A DNA stretch of 64,000 nucleotides from Anodontia alba. Lineage: Eukaryota > Mollusca > Bivalvia > Lucinida > Lucinidae. Position 1 is the first letter of the stretch. Each line of letters opens with the position of its first letter. Of this stretch, positions 41,732 to 52,177 are shown piece by piece. The notes under the pieces were generated by a model that did not search any database, was not told where the DNA came from, and saw only the letters and a program-made list of their open reading frames with translations. The stretch lies in the NCBI GenBank assembly GCA_964016985.1, contig OZ024823.1, positions 35,445,687 to 35,509,686 of the forward strand, written 5' to 3'. Both the position numbers and the translations under genes were made by a program.

Positions 41732-41897
41732 CTCGCTGATTATTATCCTGGGCACCTGTGTCGTCATAGAAGATCCCACCATTCCAGAGCGGAGAGGTGG
41801 CCAGTTGCATGTTCGTAACTTTGACAGGGATCTGGGTTTTGTATTGGCCGATTCCTGGGAGGCTACCATCTGTCTGCCCCTGATTGGCCAAGGTGGG
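41732..41897 (-). CDS. Internal coding exon A, gene of unknown function
   Basis: Read on the minus strand, the sequence TTTGTAATTGCAG is a good 3' splice site directly before an open frame starting P-T-L-A-N-Q-G-Q-T-D-G. The frame is rich in G, Q, T and N and includes the segment NMQLATSPLWNGGIFYDD. Two GT donors lie 24 nt apart: GCGAG|GTTCAC, ending at 41732, and CACAG|GTGCCC, ending at 41756. Both leave the same codon phase (one base, G). Either joins in frame to exon B at 37794-38007 to make a glycine codon. Composition is unlike the surrounding A/T-rich repeats and no MITE overlaps it, although an E element begins 34 bp outside. I recognise no domain and assign no function. No signal peptide or membrane segment is visible. 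Confidence 0.6.
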
Positions 41898-41930
41898 CTG
41901 CAATTACAAATAATTTCAATTATCACTCAA

Positions 41931-42143
41931 TTAAGTGCAAAGCAATATTTGTAGCAGACAACATTCTAATTCTTTTGAAATATTTTTTAGAGAAAATAAA
42001 TCTTGACATTTCAAGTGACTCATCTGCTTGGCAGATGATTCATCCAAGCAGATGATTCACATGAAATGCCAAAACTTATTTATTGTTTTTATAAAAAAAA
42101 AAATGTCATCTGCTGTAGTTGTGATTGGCACTTTGAGGATTAA
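41931..42143. mobile_element. MITE family E, copy i
   Basis: TTAAGTGCAAAGCAATATTT to GGCACTTTGAGGATTAA, next to exon A. Loop CTGCTTGGCAGATGATTC is followed by an extra AAGCAGATGATTC. Confidence 0.87.
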
Positions 42144-42176
42144 TAATCAGTGATACAAAAACATGGTAATGGACTA

Positions 42177-42386
42177 TTAAAGTGCTATTTATTACAACTA
42201 CAGCAGACATATTTTGATGAAATTTTTTAAGTACTTTTCACAGAAAATAAGGCTTGATATTTTGGTGAATCATCTGCTTAATGGACAATTCACATGAAAT
42301 GACAATTCTTATTTTCTTCAAAAAGTAATTAAAAAAAAAAACAGAATGTCATCTTCTACAATTTTGCTTGTCTTTTGAAGAGTTAA
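42177..42386. mobile_element. MITE family E, copy j
   Basis: TTAAAGTGCTATTTATTACA to TGTCTTTTGAAGAGTTAA; hairpin AATAAGGCTTGATATTTTGG with a diverged partner. Confidence 0.85.
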
Positions 42387-42669
42387 AACAAGCTAGATAA
42401 AATATTTCTTACTTATAGAATAAATAAAATATAATATGCAATGTTAATTAAGCATCCCTATTGAAAGTATAAATTATTGAACAGATGCATAATTTACTGA
42501 TCATAAAAAGCATGCGGAAACATTTATATTTATAGAATGAAGTATGCATTCCACTAGTCCACCTAAACATATGGCATGGCTTAGAACACATGCGTTTTAA
42601 AAGAAAAGCCATATTACCATCCAAACTGGAAAGTAGTCAGAATTGACAAAACTGAAATGAGAGTAGAAG

Positions 42670-42854
42670 TACAGTCAAACCTGTATTAAGCAAGCACCTA
42701 TGGGAAAGCCAAAAACTGGTTGCTTAAGACAGGTACTTGCTTGCTTAATACAGGAAGATTTTCACTTCTTCACCTTCAATGGGACCTGAAATAGTGGCCT
42801 TTAAAATCAGGTGATTGCTTAATACACGTGGCCTTTAGGACAGGTTTGACTGTA
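42670..42854. mobile_element. pogo-like MITE 1
   Basis: TA-CAGTCAAACCTGTATTAA and GGACAGGTTTGACTG-TA. Internal GTATTAAGCAAGCACC pairs with GTACTTGCTTGCTTAATAC. CAGT ends plus TA duplication are typical of pogo/Tigger elements. Confidence 0.75.
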
Positions 42855-42952
42855 TGGGGGAGGGAACCAAACAAAATGCAAAATACCAGTCAATGCATGA
42901 TGCAAAGGATCACCAAATGCATCTGCATTCTGATCAGGATTAGTGCACTTTA

Positions 42953-43336
42953 CAAATACCATATTAGACCTAATTACTGCACATACCCCTATAAGTGCAC
43001 AGTCAAGCAATTTTGTAGGCTTCAGATTGCAGTCCGTGTTATATTATCTACATCTTTATAATAGCATATGTTGCGGGTGCTCATCTGAATTGCCTCAACA
43101 AGTCCAGGCAGTTCAAATGACTACCCACAACATATGCTTTATAAGCTTATAGAGGTAATTCAAATGAGTACCCACAATATAACTATGCTTTTATCAAGAA
43201 AATCACAACACATATCATGTGACCATCATTAAATATACCCCTCAGGAAGTCCTCTACTCATATTCCTTTGAAGAGTGCCCTTATTACAAAGATATTTTAA
43301 TATATGTTTTTCCAGTAATTAGGTTGAGTATGGTAC
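42953..43336. mobile_element. MITE family H, copy 2
   Basis: ATACCATATTAGACCTAATT to AGTAATTAGGTTGAGTATGG. The hairpin GCATATGTTGCGGGTGCTCA faces ACTACCCACAACATATGC and a second right arm GAGTACCCACAATAT follows. Inverted relative to copy 1. Confidence 0.82.
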
Positions 43337-43343
43337 AATCATT

Positions 43344-43410
43344 ACCATAAATAAACTTAGTATTGGGACAGGCTGAAGCAGACAGTTTAGACCAAGATCA
43401 GATGATGCAA
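43344..43410. mobile_element. Family I left fragment
   Basis: CTTAGTATTGGGACAGGCTG and GACCAAGATCAGATGATGCA; remainder missing. Confidence 0.55.
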
Positions 43411-43579
43411 ATTGCATTTAAAGCATATGAAGTGTTGTATATGACCACAAGAAGTATTCTAATGTAATAACCACATCATCTACTGTAACCCCTCATAATA
43501 AGAACTCAAGGAATAGAAAGTTTCCAGCAACCAAATGTAATAATAAGGACATTGCTATCATAAGGTCTGACAAAACATA

Positions 43580-43793
43580 TTAACTCTTGTCCTGCTGAAT
43601 AAATTAAGATGCCACACCCACTTCTAATTTTCAGCCAATCAGATTACTTAATCCAGGTTGTTGACATAAATTAACCTATGTAATGGCAAAAAGTGCAGAT
43701 CCAGATCAGTTGGCTTCTTCAGAAGCCAACTGATCTGGATCTACACTATCTGCAAAGGCAGGGTATATCTGGGTTCAGCAGGACAAGGGTTAC
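43580..43793. mobile_element. MITE family C, copy 10
   Basis: TTAACTCTTGTCCTGCTGAA to TTCAGCAGGACAAGGGTTA; core GATCAGTTGGCTTCTTCAGA perfect. Confidence 0.92.
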
Positions 43794-43900
43794 AAGTTAG
43801 TTCAAACTGGATGGATGGACCCACTGGTACAGACAGTCCATATAAACCAACAGTGACACGGTCTATCTGTTTTCTGGTCAATCAATCCATCAGTTATTCA

Positions 43901-44205
43901 TTAACCCTTGCCATGCTGAATAAATTAAGTTAAGATGCCATGCCCACTTCTAACTTTAAGCCAATCAGATTATATGATCCAGCTTGTTCACACACTTACC
44001 CAGCTAGCATTCTACGTAAATCTACATCGGGCCGTCATCGGCCCGTCAGCTACCCTGACGGGCCGATGACGGCCCGATATAGATTTACGTAAAATGCTGA
44101 CTGGGTAATGACAAGCAGTGCAGAGCAAGATCAGTCTGCCAACTGATCTGGATTTACACTGTTTGCAAAGGCAGGGCATATCCCAGTTCAGCAGGACCAG
44201 GGTAA
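43901..44205. mobile_element. MITE family C, copy 11 (interrupted by D)
   Basis: TTAACCCTTGCCATGCTGAA to TTCAGCAGGACCAGGGTAA. The insert at 43999-44105 splits CACACTTA|ATGACAA, and the core loop is shortened to GATCAGTCTGCCAACTGATC. Confidence 0.88.
43999..44105. mobile_element. 107-bp palindromic element, family D, copy 2
   Basis: CCCAGCTAGCATTCTACGTA to TTTACGTAAAATGCTGACTGGG-type end. Other C copies read CACTTAATGAC at this point, so the host TA is present on both sides and the element inserted with a 2-bp TA duplication. Confidence 0.88.
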
Positions 44206-44247
44206 AAAGAAAATAACAATACAGATGATAATTAAGTTTAATTAAAC

Positions 44248-44461
44248 TTAACCCTTATCCTGCTGAACCCGGATATACCCTGCCTTTGCAAACAGTGTAG
44301 ATCCAGATCAGTTGGCTTCTGAAGAAGCCAACTGATCTGGATCTGCACTGTTTGCCATTGAGTATGTGAAATTTTATCAACAACCTGGATCAAGTAATCT
44401 GATTGGCTGAAAATTAGAAGTGGGTGTGGTATCTTAATTTATTCAGCATGACAAGGGTTAA
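44248..44461. mobile_element. MITE family C, copy 12
   Basis: TTAACCCTTATCCTGCTGAA to TTCAGCATGACAAGGGTTAA, in opposite orientation to copies 10 and 11. Three C elements thus lie within 900 bp. Confidence 0.92.
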
Positions 44462-44909
44462 TAAGTGTATTCAAATTGAAAGTATTAAACTCAAACTGTG
44501 TATTCAGTCTTATTCATGTACTCTTAGCTCTGTGACCTTTAAAACAAACAAAAAGAAGTGGCAGCTATTCTAATACTCTATTAAATGTGATCGGAACATA
44601 ACAAAATGGTGCTTACTACAAGTACTAATTACGGATCTTTAGGTTTGTGCAACGTTTTACTAAGCAATTCAAGTACTATCACTTTCCAAGGGATGAAACG
44701 ATTACTAGATGGAAATGAAAAAGGCCTTTACACCAAACACCTTTAAAAATATACCTTTTCATAAGTTCTAGGTAAGAGATGTACTTCACAACCTCTTTAT
44801 AAAACCATTACTAAGACCCCAAAGCAAAAACCCTGTTAACTAAACAGCTGTATTGTAGCCAAACAAAAATGTATCAATTATATAGAAAAATGACCATATT
44901 CTTTAAGGG
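44462..44909. other. No feature recognised, except a Q motif
   Basis: ATGTATCAATTATATAGAAA and AATGACCATA at 44868-44897 match family Q. Confidence 0.45.
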
Positions 44910-45135
44910 CTGTGTCAAGCCAAAAAGTGCCTTCAAGTATGCGTAAAATATGCGGATTCACATCATCCGCACATGCACAAGTTCTCATCCAGGCCTTTGT
45001 TCTCCATTGATATATTCTATAGTATCCAATGATTCTGGCAGTGGATATTGAAGGCCCTGATCAGACTGCCAGGATGTGTACCGATCTGTGCATTTGCTAT
45101 CTGCAGATGCCAAAAGTCATGTTTTCCCATAGTAT
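44910..45135. mobile_element. Family L element
   Basis: GGGCTGTGTCAAGCCAAAAA, then ATATTCTATAGTATCCAATG and CTGATCAGACTGCCAGGATG, ending CCATAGTATGGCCCATAT. Parallels 55765-55995. Confidence 0.65.
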
Positions 45136-45289
45136 GGCCCATATTGTCTATACATTTCTAGGGGCAGTTTACTGCCTCCAAATTTAACATACCATTTTTC
45201 GAAAACCCGTTTTTCCAAAGTGCAAACCTAATAACTTCCTAAAAAGTAGTTCTATACTGATGCTGATACTGCTAAATTCTGCATTAAAA

Positions 45290-45480
45290 CATGTAAGCCT
45301 TGTACACGCTGATTATAAATGGTCATTTTTCTATATAATCTATACACTTTTGTTTGGATACAACACTTTTCGGGTCTATCTTTAAACTGTCTCATATCCA
45401 AAACTGTCTTATAATGAACTATCTTATAATGAACTATCTTATAATGAAGTATCTTATAAAGAGGTTCCAGTGTATTAAGA
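45290..45480. repeat. Family Q repeat with (CTATCTTATAATGAA)n
   Basis: AATGGTCATTTTTCTATATA and TCATATCCAAAACTGTC match 1410-1570; then CTTATAATGAACTAT is repeated three to four times before GAGGTTCCAGTGTA. Confidence 0.7.
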
Positions 45481-45484
45481 TAAG

Positions 45485-45789
45485 TACAGTCGACTCTCGT
45501 TATCTGGAAGTCCAAGAGATTCTCTGAAATGCTTTGTAATATCCATACGTCAACATATTAGATTTGCAGGATTGAGGACAAAATAAATCAAACAACCACA
45601 TTTCACAAATGACTGTGTAATTTGACTCCTTAAGTTAGAGACACATTGAAAATATTGTGGAAAAGAGGAGAAATTGCATATTTTGTTACCTATTGTTAGA
45701 TTTCCATGTTAAAACAGGGACCAGATTTTCACTTCGAGATAAGCGATTATTCAAGATTAGCAAAGTCAAGATAACGAGAGTCAACTGTA
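45485..45789. mobile_element. pogo-like MITE 2
   Basis: TA-CAGTCGACTCTCGTTATC and GATAACGAGAGTCAACTG-TA, 18-20 bp termini with one mismatch. No coding capacity in 305 bp. Confidence 0.82.
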
Positions 45790-45951
45790 TTTATTTTTAT
45801 TTCCCTTTGAAAACAAACATTGTGAGTACTCATTAAAAGTGGCACAGCATGGGGGATCTAATGAATACCCACAATATAATATTTCATGGATAAAAGGAAA
45901 AAAAATATCAATACTTTTTAGTTGAAAAATGCATCTACCTAGAGCTATGCT
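45790..45951. mobile_element. MITE family G, copy 13 (left end lost)
   Basis: ATTGTGAGTACTCATTAAAA faces CTAATGAATACCCACAATAT; right end TCTACCTAGAGCTATG. It abuts the TA of pogo-like MITE 2. Confidence 0.78.
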
Positions 45952-46217
45952 CTTTTATCATTATATCACTGCTCAAGCTTTCATGTAAGGACATGTAAAG
46001 GCCTTTCTGTTATGATAATAGACCCTTTGACATCATAATCAACAAACTCAAAATTTTGTGAGTGTAGCGAACAATTGAGAGGGAATGAACTTAGTTAACA
46101 AAACAAAAACAAATATTCAAAGAGCATTGATGCTTATGAAGCATGTAGTTGTCATTCATACCTTCAAAAATTGAGTTTGATTTGGAACTGTATGGTTCAG
46201 TCATAACTGTTTCGATC

Positions 46218-46470
46218 ATGTCAAGCTAGTCAATTTCATGCTTTTCCTAGGCAGGCCTAGTCCTCTGAGTGGTTGATATATAACAAGTATTATGTGCACA
46301 TTTTTGCGAGTAATTGACAACTGCTCTTCTTGAATCAGTGGAAAGACAAAAATGACCATAGAAATGATTTCATGAACAATTTCCACAAAAGTTATGTGGT
46401 GGAGCTGGGATTCAAATGTGCAATCCCTAGATCTGCAGTCAGCCATGCTACTGACTGCAGTAAGGAGCCC
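46218..46470 (-). mobile_element. SINE family I, copy 4
   Basis: Minus strand: GGGCTCCTTACTGCAGTCAG, TAGCATGGCTGACTGCAGAT, then GCACATTTGAATCCCAGC, a B box with one to two changes. Body CCACTGATTCAAGAAGAGCA, then ACCACTCAGAGGACTAGGCC. Tail short. Confidence 0.82.
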
Positions 46471-46522
46471 ATACTTCCATTAATGGGAAAAAATTGAAAA
46501 ATACTCCTATTTATAAATAAAA

Positions 46523-47250
46523 ACAAGAAATGATAACACCCAGTCATTATCATGTTGTGGGCAAATATCTCTATCAAAAACTGACGAAATTTGCCAATAA
46601 GCAATCCCAAACCAGATCTCTAAAATATCAATGCACCTTCTAATTTGGTGAAAATCTACTGAATTAACTCAATTAATTGTCCTGAAACTAAATACATATG
46701 TGTTGTGGGCAAAGAACTCTGTCAAAAATTGACGAAATTTATCCATTAGCAATCCCTAAACAGATTTTCACAATATCAGTGCACATACCAAGTTTAGTAA
46801 AAATCCATTGATATTTACTAAATTTTTTCATCCGGAAATGAAAATACAGACATATTGCAGGCAGATGGCTGTCAAAAATTGACAAACTTTGCCCATCAGC
46901 AATCCGAAACCAGATCTGCACAATATCAATGCATATACCAAGTTTGACGAAAATCCATTGACATTTACTAAAGTTATCTCTGGAAATAAAAATACAGACA
47001 TGTTGTGGGCAGATAGCTGTCAAAAATTGACAAAATTTGCCCATTAGCAATCCCAAACCAGATCTCTACAATATCAATACACAAACAAACTTTGCAGAAA
47101 ATTCAATGAAATTTACTCAAGTTATCATCTGGAAACAAAAATATGGATGGACAGGCAGTCTGAGGCTGTCACGTACATCACAACTACTGACACACAGAAA
47201 ACCAAATAAATACCATAATACCCCGCCACTATCGTGTGGCAGGGTGTAAA
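46523..47250 (-). mobile_element. Helentron-like nonautonomous element 4
   Basis: ACAAG-AA then a hairpin ATGATAA...TTATCAT (7-bp stem, 46530-46553). Four to five units of about 138-161 bp with AAATTTGCCCATTAGCAATC, CAGATCTCTACAATATCAAT and AAATCCATTGAAATTTACT-like text. After ATGGATGGACAGGCAG, the right end is GCCACTATCGTGTGGC plus AGGGTGTAA. The unit and the right-end hairpin match element 5. Confidence 0.62.
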
Positions 47251-47530
47251 AAGATAAACACAAATTTGTTCAAATATGACCCTTCAATTTAAACATCTAA
47301 AACTGGTATTGCTGATATATGCAAAAATAAATATGCTATTTCAAAACTGAAAACATGTTATAGTTTTATAAATAGATACACTTAAATCGGGGCCAAACTA
47401 TACAGATCTCTTTACAAAAGTAATATCCCACTTAACAAACCAATCCAAAAAACTCTATGATCCAGCATTTCTTTAATTATTTGTTTAAGATTATTTTGCA
47501 ATAAACCAAAGCTCTATTTTATTTCAGGAT
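47251..47530. other. No feature recognised
   Basis: AT-rich DNA between a Helentron-like element and a split E MITE. Confidence 0.4.
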
Positions 47531-48618
47531 TTAAACAAATACACCTTGTAGAAGACAACATTTTTATTTTGCTCTTCAGGAAAAAAAGGCTTAACATTTC
47601 ATGTCAATCATCTGCCTAGCAAATGAGTTACATGAGATGCAAAGTCTAATTTTCTCATAAAAATAACAATAAAACTAGAAATGTGTCAATATGACACAGA
47701 TGCCCCTGCCGATGGCTATCCTCACCTGCAAGCAGGCATTTTGCAAAAAATGAAGTTGAAAAAAGGGCCATAACTCTCATAATAATTGGCAGATTTTACC
47801 CTAAATCGAACTTGACATATTTTATGATTATATACCTGTGTATAAAATATGAATCCAATACACCATTTTTAAAAAAAAAAAATATCAAAAGAAAAACATT
47901 TTTTGAAGGTGAAAAAGGGCCATAACTCCCATAATAATGGATGAATTTTACCCTAAATCGAACTTGACCTCTATTTTATGATTATATACCTGTGTATTAA
48001 ATATGAATCCAATATACTAATGTTTTCAAAAGATGTCCAATGGAAACTATTTTTCAACATTAAAAAAGGGCCTTAACTCCAAAAAATAACTGGCGGATTT
48101 TACCCTAAATCGAACTTACCTATATTTTATACTTATATACTAATCCTTTCAAAAGTTATGGAACGGAAACCATTTTTCAAAGTTAAAAAAAGAGCCATAA
48201 CTCCCAAAATAATTGGTGGATTTTATCCTAAATCAAACCTGACCTACATTTTACGATTATATACCTGTGAATAAAATTTGAATCCAATACACTAATTTTT
48301 TCAAAAGATATCGAATGGAAACCATTTTCCAAAGGTGAAAAAGGGCCATAACTCCCAAAATAATTGGTGGATTTTATCCTAAATCGAACATGACCTACAT
48401 TTTATGATTATATACCTGTGTATAAAATTTTAATCCAATACATCAATCTTTTCAAAAGATATCTAACGGAAACCATTTGTGATACATACTGGACGGACAG
48501 GACCGGACGTACATACGTACGTACAGACAGCAGTGATACTATATGCTCCCCTATTGAAAATGGCAGGGGCATAACAAATTAAGAATGACATGTGAAACAA
48601 TTTTGCTCAGCACTTTAA
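47531..48618. mobile_element. MITE family E, copy k (split by a Helentron-like element)
   Basis: Left part 47531-47673 (TTAA start, AGGCTTAACATTTCATGTCA, hairpin partner, TAATTTTCTCATAAAAATAA) and right part 48575-48618 (GAATGACATGTGAAACAATT, GCTCAGCACTTTAA). Together about 187 bp, a normal E length. Confidence 0.82.
47674..48574 (-). mobile_element. Helentron-like nonautonomous element 1, nested in E
   Basis: Left ACTAG-AAA then the hairpin TGTGTC-AATAT-GACACA (47682-47698) then ATGCCCCTGCC (47700-47710). The right end has the exact inverted copy GGCAGGGGCAT (48562-48572) then AAC. Between are about five diverged units with GGGCCATAACTCC, GGATTTTACCCTAAATCGAA and TTTATGATTATATACCTGTG, then GGACGGACAGGACCGGACGT. 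The E halves give both borders. Confidence 0.72.
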
Positions 48619-49018
48619 GACAAATGACCATGACTATGATACCGAGGTTTTGCCTCATTTATGTTCATTTACAATTTAGCCAGCAATTTTAGAATGACAA
48701 GTCTTACTGGAGCCCTTTCAAAGCAAAACAAACCAGTCTGTAAATGAAGGAAACACCAGGGAATTCCAAATCACCAATCTAACAGACTACATACAATACA
48801 ATTCTTACTCATCCTGACATTGATAATATCCTCTTCCCTATGAAAATAGACACTCATTTGAATTTACAGTACAATGAATGATTGAACTGATGTAAAAATG
48901 CCTTATGGTTTTACTATAAAAATATACAGTGCATCATGCTAATAACCATTATGGACTAATGGTAGAATGTACTTTGAATTATGAATTGCAAGATTTTATG
49001 CCAAATTCTGCACCTTAA
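48619..49018. other. No feature recognised
   Basis: AT-rich DNA between a split E MITE and a C MITE. Confidence 0.45.
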
Positions 49019-49232
49019 TTAACCCTTGTCATGCTGAATAAATTAAGATGCCATGCCCACTTCTAATTTTTAACCAATCAGATTATTTGATCTAAGTTGT
49101 TCATACAAATTCAAGTACTTAATGACAAACAGTGCAGATCCAGATCAGTTGGCTTCTTCAGAAGCCAACTGATCTGGATCTACACTGTTTGCAAAGGCAG
49201 GGTATATCCGGGTTCAGCAGGACCAGGGTTAA
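49019..49232. mobile_element. MITE family C, copy 13
   Basis: TTAACCCTTGTCATGCTGAA to TTCAGCAGGACCAGGGTTAA; core GATCAGTTGGCTTCTTCAGA perfect. Confidence 0.93.
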
Positions 49233-49354
49233 ATTGTTTTACCCATTTTATAGCTGCCACATGGCACTAGCACCAGCTATAGTGAAGATATTGATTCTAA
49301 AAGGAATGACCCTTGAGAGCAATGAACACACTCACAAAACTGAAAACAGCTAAG

Positions 49355-49687
49355 TACAGTCGAACTTCAATGGCTCAAATATCTTCGGGACCATAGAAAT
49401 TTGTTCGAGATATGGGTAGTTCGAGCCACTGAGGGATAATCATAGTACCAGGTAAGGTAGCAGATTGCGATAATTTTTTTTAAATGTTTTTGATTTTCTA
49501 TACAATAATTGTATGTTGTGTGTACTCATTAGAATCACCACATACAATTTCATGATAAAATAAGAAAATTTTCTTAAATATTTGTTTTCTAGAGCTATCA
49601 GAAGAATTTCCTAGGGACTCTAAAACCAGTTCGAATCAACCATAGTAAACAAACCATCGGTGTTCAAGTGATTGAGGTTCAACTGTA
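49355..49687. mobile_element. pogo-like MITE 3, with a G/B-type core
   Basis: TA-CAGTCGAACTTCAATGGC and GATTGAGGTTCAACTG-TA. The interior carries TTCGAGATATGGGTAGTTCG and, at 49505-49560, a small hairpin ATTGTATGTTGTGTGTACTC facing ACCACATACAATTT, with AAATAAGAAAATTTT and CTAGAGCTAT of family G. Confidence 0.72.
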
Positions 49688-49769
49688 TCAAGTATTCTGG
49701 GCCAGATAGCTAGTTTCAACCAATTAGGCCTCATTAATGACCCTTATATAATTTTTTTTTCAAAAATCC

Positions 49770-51031
49770 TCTCAATGGATTCAATGATATAAAAATCGAC
49801 TTTTATTATAACAAAATTAAACTTGAAATGGTTAAAAAGTTTACACATTTAGGTGCCACATTATCCAGTAATGGCAAATGTTATCAGTCTCAGAAGCATC
49901 TGGCAGAACAATCAAGTAAAGCCCTTTTCGCATTAACTTATTTGAAAGTGCAAACTTGCATATACAAGATAAGGTCAAGCTATTTGACATAATGATTTTA
50001 CCTATACTGATGTATTCCTCGGAAACATGGGGTTTTCACGACAGTTTAGATATAGAAAGAGTTCATGTTAAGTGTTTAAAACAACTGCTTGGCATCAGGT
50101 CGCAGACATGCAACTATACCATTTATGGTGAATTTGGTAGAGTGCCTCTTATAGTCAAGAGAAAGGAGCATATTTTAAAGTACTGGATGAAAATTATATC
50201 AAATAAAAATACTTTGTTATATAGAGTATATAAGTCAGAACTTGAAATGTTAGAAACTGATAATAACAATACTGTAATTTCTTGGGTAGAACAAGTTAAA
50301 AATCTGGTGACCTTGGCTTTACATACTTATGGGATTCTCAGTGTATGACTAACTTGCAATTACAAATGGTAATACAAAGGTTATATGACCAATATATGCA
50401 ACGTTAGTATGGCTATATTAACCAATCAGCAAAATTGTCTACATATAAAACATTTAAGACTCAGTTTCGATTTGAAAAATACTTATCCTGTGTATATACT
50501 GAAAAACATAGAGTGGCTCTTTCTCGTTTAAGATGTTCTGCTCACAAATTAATGATAGAAGAGGGTAGATATCGCAATATAGATCGAAACTTAAGAATAT
50601 GTCAGTTTTGTAATATGAATTCGGTAGAGGCCCAGTATCATTTCTTATTGGTCTGTCCCACATATCGTGAAATTCGCAATTCTTGTTTGCTAGCTTACTA
50701 CTGTAAGTGGCCAACAATATATAAACTTGTACAATTAATGACAAATTATCAAAATGGACTTGTTCAAAGGCTGGCTAAATATGTTTATTTAGCTTTCGAA
50801 CATAGGAATTCCCAACTGACTGTCATGTATAGGGATTTTTTTTTTCTCATCTCTCCATTATTCTTACAAATTTCTTATATTGTAGGTATATGTCTCACTG
50901 TTGTAATATTTTGATATTGTATGTTGTATTCATGTTTACCATGCTCTTCTCTTACTTTTGTTTGTCTCGTATAAGGATGAGAAACACATTTGTGTTTTGT
51001 TCCAAATAAACTGTTTTGTATTGTATTATTG
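49770..51031 (+). pseudogene. 5'-truncated non-LTR retrotransposon (LINE), C-terminal part
   Basis: The conceptual protein starts in the thumb end of a reverse transcriptase (KFTHLGATLSSNGK; then LPILMYSSETWGFH; then a YGEFGRVPLIVKRK segment) and continues to a C-terminal domain with HRVALSRLRCSAHKL and a C-X2-C-X9-H-X4-C zinc-knuckle-like motif (CQFCN...H...C, about 50600-50656). Frame changes occur near 49940 and 50335, and stops at 50346 and about 50407. The 3' end is marked by AATAAACTG followed by TTTGTATTGTATT, a short repeated tail as seen in many LINEs. This is a dead 5'-truncated copy. The clade is not resolved by eye. Confidence 0.85.
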
Positions 51032-51627
51032 ATATAAAAGGACATCAAAAGTGTCTTTGAAGTGTTACTTGGCTATGAATTTAGATAAGATTATTTGACA
51101 AATGGACCTAAAACGCTACAAATCTGTAAGATTTAGAAATATAAATTTAAGGAAACCCAGAAAATGCTACTTAACATCAATCACAACTCTTGAAACATTT
51201 TCTTTATTTAAAATGATGTTGTGTGATGATTTTATTTCATACAACTATCAATAGCATTACATTTTACATCATCATCATCATGCATTCATAATAATTACAT
51301 GTAATCATTTAAAATGGTTGTTGTGTGATACAACTATCAACAGCATCATCATTATGCATTTATAATAATTATGTATACATGTTTAAGAACTACTTTATTG
51401 AGAACGAGCTTGTACTGATCACCAAAAGAGTATTCATTTTCTTTTAACATTGTCATCCTATTTTCTATTCAAGAATTAGCATCTCTTGCTCAATACAAAG
51501 CGTAGAGATTATCATAATGACCTGCCAAACAAAATGAAGTAAACCATCTTTTGAATGTACACAAATGTAGAACAAGCATGCTTTTAAAAGCATATAAATG
51601 ACACAAGGAATCCATCCCCCTAACAAC
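51032..51627. other. AT-rich interval without gene
   Basis: Local duplication: GTTGTGTGAT, ACAACTATCAA.AGCAT and GCATT.ATAATAATTA occur at 51220-51300 and again at 51315-51375. Confidence 0.5.
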
Positions 51628-51819
51628 AAGGTAACTGAATCAGTTGGTAGATTTTCTGCCATAGAGACAACTTCTGTCACTTCCTGTTTGCATTTCTGCA
51701 AACCTGGACCTTTCTGAAAAGAGATCTATTCTATAAGGGAAGAATTTTCTCTCACCGAAGGGAGGCAAATTAATTTTGACAGTGTTGCCTCCCTTAAAAG
51801 TGTATCTATTCCTCTTAAA
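51628..51819. mobile_element. MITE family K, copy 12 (one core arm)
   Basis: GTTGGTAGATTTTCTGCCAT, then CACTTCCTGTTTGCATTTCT, and TTGCCTCCCTTAAAAGTGTA. Orientation opposite to copy 1. Confidence 0.75.
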
Positions 51820-52177
51820 ACCAGCTAAAGGTGATAAAATTTTGTGACCCACTGGTATCGAGTATCAGGTTTCTGATGATTTTAACCATCTAAAACTGAC
51901 ACTCTGAAACACTGATACCAATAAAGACATAAGGGGTATCAAAAACATAGTAATGAGGCAGAACTATCACAATCTCTGGAAACTTTGCCACTAGCTGAAG
52001 CTAAATTACCTTGGAAACTTTGTGACAGCCAAAATGGGAGCATTGCAGCAAGCTAAAGCTTTGTGGATATGCTGCCATATTAAATGTGAAGCTCAAAATT
52101 AAACAAATATAAGGCACTACACAGTAATACTAAGCTTCATAGATGACATTACATTATCTCAGTATTCTCATCCTGGT
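51820..52177. other. No feature recognised
   Basis: AT-rich DNA between two K MITEs. Confidence 0.4.

Noticed and set aside
46216..47056. Repeated 70-105 codon minus frames
   Set aside because: Array units and a SINE translated by chance.
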